A DNA stretch of 64,000 bases from Altibacter lentus (GTDB lineage: Bacteria > Bacteroidota > Bacteroidia > Flavobacteriales > Flavobacteriaceae), in contig NZ_KN050846.1 of assembly GCF_000746845.1 (NCBI RefSeq), positions 131,394-195,393 on the forward strand, given 5' to 3'. Positions 8,283-15,806 of the stretch are shown piece after piece. The position numbers and the translations under genes were made by a program. The number at the start of each line of letters is the position of its first letter. Position 1 is the first letter of the stretch. The notes beneath the pieces are model-generated. The model made no database searches, was not told the DNA's origin, and saw nothing but the letters and a program-made list of their open reading frames with translations.

Positions 8283-8415
8283 TGCTAACGGTCTCGGCTA
8301 TGATTTCGTTGCGGAAAAATCCGCAGGATTCTTTCCGCCGTAGCCGAAAGATAGCAAAATTGCGGTGAATTCCGATAAGGAATTCAACCGCAATGAATTA
8401 TAGCCATTGTTGCCT
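8283..8415 (-). repeat. attC-like site 8
   Basis: Left arm TGCTAAC, loop GGTCTC, box GGCTATGA. Right arm TTATAGCC, loop ATT, then GTTGCCT. The interior closely resembles that of site 2. Confidence 0.88.
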
Positions 8416-8430
8416 GTAGTTGTTTTTAAT

Positions 8431-9015
8431 TCAGTCGAATGGTGCAAAGCTATACTCTTGGTCTAAAATATTTATTTGACCAGAGTATGAGCCTCTGTAT
8501 TTAGTTCCATCCAACATTTCGATTTCAAATCTAAAGTTGTTTTCCGATAACAATTCAACTTTCACGTAGCCCTCCGTTTCGGTCAAGTCAGTCGAAGAAA
8601 CTACATTCCCACTTTCCGCAACAATGTCTTTGTAGAAAATAATTCCTTCCGTTCCGTTATTTGTGTAAATGTCGGTGTTTGGATTGTATAACTGCTCAAA
8701 TGTATTCGGTGTGCTAAAATCTCCAACCAGTTGTAATTCGAGAAAGTTTATTCGGTAGGTTGTATTATTGTCAGGATAAAAAATGTTGTCAGCGGACGAT
8801 TGTGTATAAGTTCCGTCTGTTATTATTAAATCACGCCAACAGTCGATACTACTTCCGTCGGGATTGCAATTCGTTCCGTTGTCAGGATTTTCCAGATAAA
8901 CGTTGTTAACCGTTAGTGTGATAAATTCCGATTCAGAGTTTGAGTCATCATCGTTATTATCCGAACAAGAATAGGCGATTAGGATTGCAAAAAGTAAAAT
9001 TAGTTTTGATTTCAT
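8431..9015 (-). CDS. Lipoprotein, hypothetical (cassette 8)
   Basis: 194 residues, ATG at 9015. Lipoprotein signal with lipobox AYSC near residue 17, followed by an acidic DNNDDDSNSE spacer typical of surface-exposed lipoproteins in Flavobacteriaceae. The rest is predicted beta-rich (TEGYVKVELLSENNFRFEIEM, KYRGSYSGQINI), like small beta-sandwich lipoproteins. No family recognised. Confidence 0.75.
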   Translation of the reverse strand: MKSKLILLFAILIAYSCSDNNDDDSNSESEFITLTVNNVYLENPDNGTNCNPDGSSIDCWRDLIITDGTYTQSSADNIFYPDNNTTYRINFLELQLVGDFSTPNTFEQLYNPNTDIYTNNGTEGIIFYKDIVAESGNVVSSTDLTETEGYVKVELLSENNFRFEIEMLDGTKYRGSYSGQINILDQEYSFAPFD

Positions 9016-9045
9016 AATTGATTTTTAAGGTAGCGCCACAATTAC

Positions 9046-9179
9046 AGGCAACGGTCTTGGCTATGATTTCGTTGCGGAAAAATCCGCAGGATTATTCCGC
9101 CGTGGGCGAAAGATAACAAAATTAGCGGTGAATTCCGTTGGAGGAATTCAGCCGCAATGAATTATAGCCATTGTTATAA
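9046..9179 (-). repeat. attC-like site 9 (belongs to duplicated cassette, copy 1)
   Basis: Left arm AGGCAAC, loop GGTCTT, box GGCTATGA. Right arm TTATAGCC, loop ATT, then GTTATAA. From CAAC at 9049 onward the sequence is identical to site 12. Confidence 0.9.
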
Positions 9180-9324
9180 ACAGTGCCGACACGTACGGCT
9201 ATGCCGTCCGAGTGAGAATCAGCTGTAGGTTTCGCTCGATTTTCGATTTCCGAACGATTTTCAACGCGCATGTAAATCCGCTGTATGATATTCTGTCCGA
9301 AATTCAATCAAACTGCAAATCAAT
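9049..9324. repeat. Duplicated cassette segment, copy 1
   Basis: 276 bp identical to 11026-11301 (offset 1977). On the left, identity ends exactly at CAAC, the predicted crossover; beyond it the neighbours differ (AGG versus CTA). On the right, the copies diverge gradually within the cassette. Confidence 0.95.
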
Positions 9325-9402
9325 TTTCAAATCTGCCGAAGGATCTTTCAATTCAGCCTGAAAATCAATTGAGATTTTCTCAAAATCGATTTCCGGAGGC
9401 AT
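9304..9402 (-). CDS. Small ORF at cassette 5' end, 32 aa
   Basis: ATG at 9402 lies just inside the cassette boundary, where cassette genes normally start. It encodes 32 residues (MPPEIDFEKISIDFQAELKD...LQFD). A second reading frame continues without a gap (NFGQNIIQRIYMRVENRSE...), so this may be the front part of an older gene broken by a frameshift. In the sister cassette at 11029-11389 one extra base after the fourth codon truncates it to seven residues. Probably not functional in at least one copy. Confidence 0.35.
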   Translation of the reverse strand: MPPEIDFEKISIDFQAELKDPSADLKIDLQFD

Positions 9403-9405
9403 TGT

Positions 9406-9536
9406 TTGTAACGGTCTCGGCTATGCGTAGTGCGGGATTTCAAGGCACTTATCTTTCCGTTTAGCAGTTAGTTTATTTAATGTAATTACTTTCATATCAG
9501 CACTTCCTCCCGCATTACGTATAGCCAATGTTGTAG
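9406..9536 (-). repeat. attC-like site 10
   Basis: Left arm TTGTAAC, loop GGTCTC, box GGCTATGCGTAGTGCGGG. Right arm CCCGCATTACGTATAGCC, loop AAT, then GTTGTAG. This is one of the longest continuous stems in the set. Confidence 0.9.
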
Positions 9537-9547
9537 CCAGTGCTTTT

Positions 9548-10342
9548 TCATTTTCCTAGTTTTAAAATCCTTATCGCTCCTTGAATTACTAACGCGAAAA
9601 CGATTGTTCCGATTATCAAGTCAGGTTTATTTGAATTCAGCCAATTGACCAAAACTCCCGCTGTTATTACTCCCAAATTAATTATCACATCATTTGAGGT
9701 GAAAATCATACTTGCTTTCATATGAGCTTCTTCTTTACTCTTTGACTTTTGAAGCAAGTACAGACAAACTCCGTTCGCAATGAGTGCGAAAATCGAAACG
9801 ATTATCATTGTCGAGAAGTCAGGTAATTTTTCTGCTCCGAAAAATCTTCTCAGAACCTCCACAAATCCAATAATCGCAAGTGTAATTTGAAAATAACCAG
9901 CAAGTTTGGCAATCCGCTTTTTTCTTGTCAAAGTTCCGCCAACTGCAAACAGACTAATTCCATAAACGAAACTGTCAGCGAGCATATCCAAACTGTCGGC
10001 AACTAATCCCATTGATTTTGAAATTAGTCCCGTTGTTATTTCGATTATGAAAAAGGCAAAGTTTATTCCGAGTACTGTCCAGAGTAGTTTTTTCTGATTA
10101 TCGTTTTCTTTAAATTCTGTTCGGTCAGTTTGTTCAGTCGAGATTTTCTTTCCGCCAAGATTCAGTTCGAGAACGGACTTTTCAATTTGGTCAATTTTTC
10201 CGCTATGATAAATGGTCAATTTTCGGTTGGGAATATCAAAGTCTAAATTCGCGATACTTGAAATACCATCCAGTTTCATTCGGATTAGATTTTCTTCCGA
10301 AGGACAGTCCATTTTAGTAATCTCGAATATTGTTTTATTCAT
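9548..10342 (-). CDS. CDF-type cation efflux protein with N-terminal HMA-like domain (cassette 10)
   Basis: 264 residues from the ATG at 10342; an ATG at 10363 lies in the attC boundary and would add seven charged residues. Residues 1-70 look like a heavy-metal-associated fold (FEITKMDCPSEENLIRMKLDGI) with only one cysteine of the usual CxxC. The rest is a cation diffusion facilitator with about six membrane helices: the aspartates in GLVADSLDMLADSFVYG (helix 2) and the later ASMIFTSNDVIINLGVI (helix 5) are in the positions of the metal site. The usual second-site histidine (HxxxD) is replaced by SNDVI-type residues. The C-terminal cytoplasmic domain is missing, so it is a short form. Likely exports a divalent metal from the cytoplasm. 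Confidence 0.82.
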   Translation of the reverse strand: MNKTIFEITKMDCPSEENLIRMKLDGISSIANLDFDIPNRKLTIYHSGKIDQIEKSVLELNLGGKKISTEQTDRTEFKENDNQKKLLWTVLGINFAFFIIEITTGLISKSMGLVADSLDMLADSFVYGISLFAVGGTLTRKKRIAKLAGYFQITLAIIGFVEVLRRFFGAEKLPDFSTMIIVSIFALIANGVCLYLLQKSKSKEEAHMKASMIFTSNDVIINLGVITAGVLVNWLNSNKPDLIIGTIVFALVIQGAIRILKLGK

Positions 10343-10366
10343 TCCCGGTTTCTTTTTTCGCATTGG

Positions 10367-10580
10367 CTACAACGGGTTTGTATATGATTTGTGGCGGCTC
10401 GGCGGCCGTATCGGCTGAGCGTAAACGCAAGTAGCAACGTGGCGCAGCGTTTGGCTGGTGACGTTTGAAGCGCAACGGCGCCGCTTTCACATTTTTATCC
10501 GCGTTACCAATTTACGATAATTTGTAGGAATTCAAATTCATTTAACCCTCTACCGCCATGAATTATATACGTTGTTGTAG
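10367..10580 (-). repeat. attC-like site 11, extended (214 bp)
   Basis: Left arm CTACAAC, loop GGGTTT, box GTATATGA. Right arm TTATATAC, loop GTT, then GTTGTAG. The interior is about 80 bp longer than usual and strikingly GC-rich (GGCGGCTCGGCGGCCG and similar), unlike the AT-rich surroundings. Confidence 0.85.
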
Positions 10581-10587
10581 TGCGTTT

Positions 10588-11001
10588 TTATTTTCCAATT
10601 CCAGTGTTATTTATATGTTCCAAAAGAGCTTTTTCTAATTCGTCTGCCATCTTCCAAAATTTAGTGTCCATTTTCTCAATATCCTCTTCAAGCTGGTCTT
10701 CATCAAATTTGTCAAACTCCTCTTGTCGAGCGTCTGGTCCTTCGGGAACTCCATTCGGAAAATAGACTTTATTAAATTCGCGTAACTGGTTGGCAACCGA
10801 ATTGAAATTCAGATATTCCAAATCCGCAATCGTGTCCGCATTTTTATCCGCTCCGTAGTTCATATAATGGCCCCATAATCCGTCAGTAGTTAAGGGTTCA
10901 ATATTAAACCAAACTCGTTGTTCACGAGTCAGTTTATCATAATTGGTAAATCCGATATCAACTATTCTTTCCCAAGTAATTTGAGCTTCGTCTCTTGTCA
11001 T
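10588..11001 (-). CDS. DUF4375/DMP19-like protein (cassette 11)
   Basis: 137 residues, ATG at 11001. Soluble and acidic. The pattern (LTREQRVWFNIEPLTTDGLWGHYMNYGADKN, then ADLEYLNFNSVANQLREFNKVYFPNGVP) resembles the DMP19/DUF4375 family, which has the arrangement 'W.N.E...GGf..y..N'. Family members are often linked to immunity or DNA-mimic functions; the C-terminal third is very acidic (EEFDKFDEDQLEEDIEKMD). Function inferred only from resemblance. Confidence 0.6.
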   Translation of the reverse strand: MTRDEAQITWERIVDIGFTNYDKLTREQRVWFNIEPLTTDGLWGHYMNYGADKNADTIADLEYLNFNSVANQLREFNKVYFPNGVPEGPDARQEEFDKFDEDQLEEDIEKMDTKFWKMADELEKALLEHINNTGIGK

Positions 11002-11022
11002 ATTTTAGTTTTCTCAAATGCA

Positions 11023-11156
11023 CTACAACGGTCTTGGCTATGATTTCGTTGCGGAAAAATCCGCAGGATTATTCCGCCGTGGGCGAAAGATAACAAAATT
11101 AGCGGTGAATTCCGTTGGAGGAATTCAGCCGCAATGAATTATAGCCATTGTTATAA
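11023..11156 (-). repeat. attC-like site 12 (belongs to duplicated cassette, copy 2)
   Basis: Left arm CTACAAC, loop GGTCTT, box GGCTATGA. Right arm TTATAGCC, loop ATT, then GTTATAA. It is identical to site 9 except for the three bases outside the CAAC crossover. Confidence 0.9.
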
Positions 11157-11301
11157 ACAGTGCCGACACGTACGGCTATGCCGTCCGAGTGAGAATCAGC
11201 TGTAGGTTTCGCTCGATTTTCGATTTCCGAACGATTTTCAACGCGCATGTAAATCCGCTGTATGATATTCTGTCCGAAATTCAATCAAACTGCAAATCAA
11301 T
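11026..11301. repeat. Duplicated cassette segment, copy 2
   Basis: 276 bp identical to 9049-9324. To the right, 11302-11389 is related to 9325-9411 but differs by several substitutions and one added base, so the copies are not brand new or have been patched by conversion. Confidence 0.95.
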
Positions 11302-11389
11302 ATTCAAATTGGTTAAAGGATCTTTCAATTCAGCTTGAAAATCAATTGAGATTTTTTCAAAATCGATTCTCCGGAGGCATTGTTTGTAA
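11302..11389 (-). pseudogene. Frameshifted relative of the small ORF at 9304-9402
   Basis: The ATG at the cassette 5' end is kept (same CATTG context), but an extra base after the codons MPPE shifts the frame and gives a stop after seven residues. Downstream codons are still recognisable in the other frame (ISIDFQAELKDP). It shows that the cassette survives without an intact ORF. Confidence 0.45.
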
Positions 11390-11579
11390 CGGTCTTGTGT
11401 ATGGCTCGTTGCGTGCAAATTAGAAAATTATTTTCGGTTTTAGCACAAGCCAGATTTTTAAATTTTACTATTTATCTTTTTATTGGAAATCGTCAAATTT
11501 AAAAATTTGGCGACTTTCCAAATATGCCTTAACTTTGATAAAGCAACTGATTAGCAATGAGCTATACACGTTGTTGTGA
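11384..11579 (-). repeat. attC-like site 13, extended (196 bp)
   Basis: Left arm TTGTAAC, loop GGTCTT, box GTGTATGGCTCGTTGC. Right arm GCAATGAGCTATACAC, loop GTT, then GTTGTGA. It has a long stem with covarying bases and an interior about 60 bp longer than usual. Confidence 0.87.
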
Positions 11580-11586
11580 GCTGGCT

Positions 11587-12228
11587 TTATTCGGATTTAG
11601 TATCTTCTTTTTTTTCTTTCTCTTTTTTTTCAGGCTTTTTTAACTCAGATAATGGTTTCAAACGCATTTCTTTAAGGTAACCAATTAATGTTGCGATTTT
11701 CTTCTCCTTTGTAGCTTTAATATCCTTGTACAATGTATAGGGATTAAAACCAGCTAAAGTTAAAATTGCAGTAGCAGTTTCTATGAAATTCAATCCAGTA
11801 GTATAATTTTCATAAAACAAATCTTTATAAGTTTCGTCAATTTCATCTAATAAGGGTATATATTTTCGTATTCTTTTAGATTTTGACTGTTCTACGAGAT
11901 GCTTATTCATTTCTCTGTAAAGTCCAATACTATTCCTGTCAATCAAATCAGCACTAAATTGATTTACGAATAAATCTATTTTCCACTTTAATAAAGCATA
12001 TTTTTCTTTGATTATCCTTTTAGTATATAAATCTTCTTGACGAGGATTTTCAAGATTTTCATTTCTTTGTTTAAATCTTGCCTCTGACCATAAAATCTTA
12101 TTCTCAGATATTTCTTTAATTGTGTTTAGATATGCCACAAGTCCTAAACTTTTTGATTCGTCAAGTCCGTCTTGAGCAAAGGATTGTAATGCAATTAAGA
12201 GAACGAGTAAAGTAAATAGATTTTTCAT
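11587..12228 (-). CDS. Secreted hypothetical protein with charged tail (cassette 13)
   Basis: 213 residues, ATG at 12228. Signal peptide (MKNLFTLLVLLIALQSFA, cut before QDG). The body is helical (residues 25-185), and the last 20 residues are almost all Lys/Glu (KKPEKKEKEKKEDTKSE). No recognised domain. Likely periplasmic. Its leader is longer than in other cassettes (about 100 bp), which leaves room for its own promoter. Confidence 0.72.
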   Translation of the reverse strand: MKNLFTLLVLLIALQSFAQDGLDESKSLGLVAYLNTIKEISENKILWSEARFKQRNENLENPRQEDLYTKRIIKEKYALLKWKIDLFVNQFSADLIDRNSIGLYREMNKHLVEQSKSKRIRKYIPLLDEIDETYKDLFYENYTTGLNFIETATAILTLAGFNPYTLYKDIKATKEKKIATLIGYLKEMRLKPLSELKKPEKKEKEKKEDTKSE

Positions 12229-12326
12229 AGTTAAAATTTTAGGTTACAATTTAGCTAAGAATAAAGTTATAAAACATACCTAATAAAGGGTAAATTTTTC
12301 AATTTGGACAAGTACGCCAAGCTTGC

Positions 12327-12457
12327 TCACAACGGTCTCGGCTATGAGTAGTTGCGTGGTTTAGCGGTTAACTTTGCAAGCACACACCAAGTTGGAAATT
12401 CCGCAGGATTTTCAGAAGTAGGCGAGAACAAGCAATTACTTATAGCCATTGTTGTGT
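12327..12457 (-). repeat. attC-like site 14
   Basis: Left arm TCACAAC, loop GGTCTC, box GGCTATGAGTAGTTGC. Right arm GCAATTACTTATAGCC, loop ATT, then GTTGTGT. Confidence 0.89.
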
Positions 12458-12465
12458 GCAGTTTT

Positions 12466-12915
12466 TTATTCATTAGTTTTTTCTAAAATTCCGATTGTGT
12501 CAGCTTTGTAAAGGTCAAAATCTACTTCAGTTTCAGTCTTAGCTAAAAAGTCAATTACTTTTTTATTCAATCCGAAATATGGTGTTGAAGATTCTGGATT
12601 TATATCAATGTCAATTACAAATTGTATTCTAGTTGTTAAATCATATTTTTCTTTCAGTTCGTTTATGATTTTCGCTTTAGGTTCAAAAACATCAATTAGT
12701 TTTTCAAGATAACTTTCCAAATCAATATTGTTTCCAGCATCAATTTGATATTTCCACGCAGTTGATTTCGGAACAGGTTCTTTTTTAATCATTACAGAAG
12801 TTGGCTCAATTCTTAATTCAGCCGTTATTTTTTCTGTGTCGAAATATTCGGCATCAAAAGAGAAATACAAGTAATTATTGCATTCCGTCCCACTATATGT
12901 TAGTTTCTGCCACAT
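12466..12915 (-). CDS. DUF4279-like protein, second gene of two-gene cassette 14
   Basis: 149 residues, ATG at 12915 overlapping the previous stop by one base (TAATG). The pattern YLYFSFDAEYFDTEKITAELRIEPTS, then W near residue 54 and LESYLEKLIDVFEPKAKIINEL, fits the DUF4279 family. Members are small cytoplasmic proteins, frequent in cassettes and polymorphic-toxin loci, and are suspected immunity proteins. No toxin is seen here. Confidence 0.68.
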   Translation of the reverse strand: MWQKLTYSGTECNNYLYFSFDAEYFDTEKITAELRIEPTSVMIKKEPVPKSTAWKYQIDAGNNIDLESYLEKLIDVFEPKAKIINELKEKYDLTTRIQFVIDIDINPESSTPYFGLNKKVIDFLAKTETEVDFDLYKADTIGILEKTNE

Positions 12916-13289
12916 TACTTTAAATCAGTCATTTTTATGTTAGTCAAATTGTTTTCAGATGTTCTTAATAAATGGTCAATACGTTTTTCAATGTTTTCAA
13001 ACTTTTCTTTTTCCGCAAGATTTCGATACCATTGAGGTCGATTAATTGATTTTGCGTCATCATACCAAGCAATATTTATAAAATTCCATATTTCACTATT
13101 CACTCCATTAATTTCAAAATTTGGTTGAATAATAATTGCTCGATTAATATCATTGACAATCCAATCGATTCGCCTTTCCTCAAAAGTTCTTAATGCCTCA
13201 GGATAACTTGGTCTATCTTTAGTCAAAGTAGCATTTAACCTATTAGAAAGTTTAATTAATTTATCATCTATTTTGCTAAATACGCTCAT
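12915..13289 (-). CDS. Hypothetical protein, first gene of two-gene cassette 14
   Basis: 124 residues, ATG at 13289. Soluble and basic. The middle (RTFEERRIDWIVNDINRAIIIQPNFEINGVNSEIWNFINIAW) suggests an alpha/beta fold, followed by a helical tail. I do not recognise it. It is translationally coupled to the DUF4279-like gene, so the two probably act together. Confidence 0.68.
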   Translation of the reverse strand: MSVFSKIDDKLIKLSNRLNATLTKDRPSYPEALRTFEERRIDWIVNDINRAIIIQPNFEINGVNSEIWNFINIAWYDDAKSINRPQWYRNLAEKEKFENIEKRIDHLLRTSENNLTNIKMTDLK

Positions 13290-13301
13290 TTTTCAAATTG
13301 C

Positions 13302-13432
13302 ACACAACGGTTTCGGCTATGAGTAGTTGCGTGGTTTAGCACTTAACTTTGCAAGTACACACCAAACTGAAAATCCGTGAGGATTTTCAGAAGTAGGCGA
13401 GAACAAGCAATTACTTATAGCCATTGTTGGCA
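13302..13432 (-). repeat. attC-like site 15
   Basis: Left arm ACACAAC, loop GGTTTC, box GGCTATGAG. Right arm CTTATAGCC, loop ATT, then GTTGGCA. Confidence 0.89.
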
Positions 13433-13439
13433 GTAGTGT

Positions 13440-14165
13440 TTATTTTGTCAGTCGTTTTGCTGTCATAAATCGGTCAGCTACATTGTCCCAATTGATAATT
13501 TCAAGAACTGTATCAACAAAATCGGCTCTTTTATTTTTGTATTTCAAATAATAGGCGTGTTCCCAAACATCAATCACCAAAATCGGAACAACTCCCCATT
13601 GTGTTAATTTTTGATGATTTTCGCATTGTAACAATGTCAAGCTATCCGAATAAGGTTGGTAACCCAAAATACCCCAACCGCTTCCTTCTACAGTTTTTGA
13701 TATTTTCCCGATATAGCTTTTCAGTTTGTCAAATGAACCGAAATCCTTTTCTATCTGTTTTAAGAGTTCAGTTTTGGGTTCAGTTTTTTTATTCGTTAAG
13801 TTCGTCCAAAAGATGGAATGAAGCACGTGGCTTGAAAAGTGGTAAGCTAACTTTCGGGTCCACAAATCCACTTGGTCTAAATCGCCCGATTTTAGATGTT
13901 CCTTAATTTTAATCAAATCTGTGTTTGCCCCTTTTACTGCTCCACCGTGATGAAATTCAAAGTGCAGATGTAAGGTTTCTTCATCCATATGTGGCTCCAA
14001 AAAAGTTTTATTGTATGGAAGTGATTTTTGAATGAAATTTCCATTACTGTCCACTAATCTGTCAATTCCGTTTTCCGTTACATTTTGTGAAAAAACGTTG
14101 TTCATTGGTAGGATTGTCGCTCCACCTAAAATTGCCGTGTTTCTTAAAAATTCTTTTCTGTCCAT
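13440..14165 (-). CDS. Exported Fe/Mn superoxide dismutase (cassette 15)
   Basis: 241 residues, ATG at 14165. N-terminal export signal (MDRKEFLRNTAILGGATILP, RK near the start and an Ala/Gly-rich core; cut near VFSQ), probably Sec or weakly Tat-like. The mature part is a complete Fe/Mn SOD: the HLHFEFHHGG helix (first metal His), HFSSHVLHSIFW (second His), GSGWGILGY, and the signature DVWEHAYYLKYKNKRADFV with the Asp and His ligands. It dismutates superoxide outside the cytoplasm. The C-terminal half is of ordinary length. SOD is an unusual cassette cargo and suggests selectable benefit under oxidative stress. Confidence 0.93.
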   Translation of the reverse strand: MDRKEFLRNTAILGGATILPMNNVFSQNVTENGIDRLVDSNGNFIQKSLPYNKTFLEPHMDEETLHLHFEFHHGGAVKGANTDLIKIKEHLKSGDLDQVDLWTRKLAYHFSSHVLHSIFWTNLTNKKTEPKTELLKQIEKDFGSFDKLKSYIGKISKTVEGSGWGILGYQPYSDSLTLLQCENHQKLTQWGVVPILVIDVWEHAYYLKYKNKRADFVDTVLEIINWDNVADRFMTAKRLTK

Positions 14166-14205
14166 ATTTATACTTTTTTCAATTTATCTCGTTTTTCCAC
14201 ATTAC

Positions 14206-14336
14206 TGCCAACGGTTTGGCTATGATTTCGGCGTGGAATCGTCCGCAGGACTATTCCGCAGAGAAATCAAGCTAATTTAGTGTTTTTACTTTTGGTTTTG
14301 CACTGTCGCCACGCTGAATTATAGCCGTTGTTGTAC
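14206..14336 (-). repeat. attC-like site 16
   Basis: Left arm TGCCAAC, loop GGTTT (five bases, the only exception), box GGCTATGA. Right arm TTATAGCC, loop GTT, then GTTGTAC. The interior is GTCCGCAGGACTATTCCGC-like and shorter in stems. Confidence 0.86.
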
Positions 14337-14345
14337 ACCGTTTTC

Positions 14346-14957
14346 TTATTCCACATTTTTTAATTTTTCGTCATACCAAACATCTTCGTATCCGTTTTTG
14401 TCAATCAAAAATCGATAGCCAACATCAAGTCCGAAATATTTAATTAATTCAGGTCGGATTTGAAGCAAATGTTCTGCGCACATTGGTTGGAAAAAGTCAT
14501 CGGATTCCAAGTAATCTCCTGTCCAAATATACCAACCAGTTGTTCCTTTTTCTTGCGGATGTCTCAATCCGTGAATTGGGTCAGCATCCAAGTCAGAGCC
14601 GATTCCGACTTTTAGTTTTTTATTTATTGGATTCCATTTAGAATCATATTTTCCGCAAATTTCTTTTTGTCGGTCGATATGTGCATTCCAATAATTATAA
14701 TCGGCTAATAAATCCTCATCAGTTTCCAATTGGTGTTTCCAAAGTCTGACGTTTTGTTTTGTAATCGGAAAGTTGATTTCTGGATTGTCCCATTGATAAA
14801 TTATATCAGAAATTACATCATCGTCCCAATCGAAATGTTCTTTTGTTATTAAGCTCCACGCATAATCTTCAAAATCCTTTTCTCGAATTTCTCCATTCAG
14901 AAATTGGTCGCATTTTGCGATTAAGTCAGAACGTGATATTTTGATTTCTTGATTCAA
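14346..14957 (-). CDS. Immunity-like hypothetical protein (cassette 16)
   Basis: 203 residues if it starts at the TTG at 14957. A TAA lies five codons upstream with no ATG between, so a UUG start is likely. The N-terminal third is helical and acidic. The C-terminal third (GTTGWYIWTGDYLESDDFFQPM, HLLQIRPELIKYFGLDVGYRFL, GYEDVWYD) is a recurrent motif in small proteins annotated as immunity proteins, with the phrase 'GWYIW.G.....DFF.P....HL'. No toxin neighbour is present. Confidence 0.65.
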   Translation of the reverse strand: MNQEIKISRSDLIAKCDQFLNGEIREKDFEDYAWSLITKEHFDWDDDVISDIIYQWDNPEINFPITKQNVRLWKHQLETDEDLLADYNYWNAHIDRQKEICGKYDSKWNPINKKLKVGIGSDLDADPIHGLRHPQEKGTTGWYIWTGDYLESDDFFQPMCAEHLLQIRPELIKYFGLDVGYRFLIDKNGYEDVWYDEKLKNVE

Positions 14958-14978
14958 TTCTGCGTTTTCTTAAATGGT

Positions 14979-15112
14979 GTACAACGTGTTTGGCTATGGT
15001 TTCGTTGCGTGAAAATCCGCGAGGATTTTCCGCCGTAAACCGAAGATAGCAAATTTGCGAGGACTTTCCGCGAGGAAAGTCAGAAGCAATGAATTATAGC
15101 CGGTGTTACCTA
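14979..15112 (-). repeat. attC-like site 17
   Basis: Left arm GTACAAC, loop GTGTTT, box GGCTATGG. Right arm TTATAGCC, loop GGT, then GTTACCT. Confidence 0.88.
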
Positions 15113-15122
15113 CAGTTTTTAT

Positions 15123-15662
15123 TTATCGATTTATTAATGTCAGATAATGTATTGCAAAAATCAGACGATTATTTTTATCAGTCAAATCAATGCTTTCTAT
15201 GTTTTTTGCAAATCCAGCAATTACTGATGGCTGTAAATCACTCGCAGCATTAAATCGGTCAGTATAATTTTTTATAAAATCAGATTTTTTTTCAATTTCA
15301 GTCAGATATTTTTGGTAATTACTATCCGTTTTTAAATTAAAATGTTCTGTATTCGAATCCGTATATTTCCACCAAATTTTGTCAAAAACCACAAATTTTT
15401 TTAAATCAGAACTTAATTTTTCTATTCCGATTAAATTCGGCACGATTTGGTTTTGAAAGACGTTATTCGAATATTCCAGATATGCTTTTTTTTCGGAATC
15501 GGTTTTGTATTCAGTCGTTAAGATTTGGTCAAATTCAGAAACAATTGAATTCAATTCCGTCAATTCGGTTTCTGTCCAAATTCCGTTGGGATTTTGAATT
15601 TTACTTTCTTGTCTGCAAGCTGAAAGTATAGTTAGAAATATTATTAGTATATGTTTTTTCAA
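15123..15662 (-). CDS. Lipoprotein, hypothetical (cassette 17)
   Basis: 179 residues. The start is the TTG at 15662: the lipoprotein signal KKHILIIFLTILSAC requires it and there is no nearby ATG. The mature part is helical (NSIVSEFDQILTTEYKTDSEKK). No recognised domain. Cassette flanks GTTACCTACAG and TGTAGGTAAC. Confidence 0.7.
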   Translation of the reverse strand: MKKHILIIFLTILSACRQESKIQNPNGIWTETELTELNSIVSEFDQILTTEYKTDSEKKAYLEYSNNVFQNQIVPNLIGIEKLSSDLKKFVVFDKIWWKYTDSNTEHFNLKTDSNYQKYLTEIEKKSDFIKNYTDRFNAASDLQPSVIAGFAKNIESIDLTDKNNRLIFAIHYLTLINR

Positions 15663-15667
15663 ATTGT

Positions 15668-15798
15668 AGGTAACGGTATTGTATATGAAAAGTAGCGGAA
15701 TTCAATCACCAACTTTTCAGTTTACAACTGACCTTTATTTTATTATTTATTTTTTGTTTAAGCACTTAAACCGCTATTTTTTATATACGTTGTTAGGC
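15668..15798 (-). repeat. attC-like site 18
   Basis: Left arm AGGTAAC, loop GGTATT, box GTATATGAAAAGTAGCGG. Right arm CCGCTATTTTTTATATAC, loop GTT, then the fully canonical GTTAGGC (15792-15798). Confidence 0.91.
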
Positions 15799-15806
15799 AC
15801 TTTGCT

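Noticed and set aside
9122-9307. 61-codon minus-strand frame (also at 11099-11284)
   Set aside because: Begins at TTG, ends inside the attC palindrome and has no protein-like features by itself; more likely the remnant of a frameshifted gene.
12466-13289. Toxin-antitoxin pair
   Set aside because: The DUF4279-like protein and its partner show no toxin motif; coupling alone is not enough.
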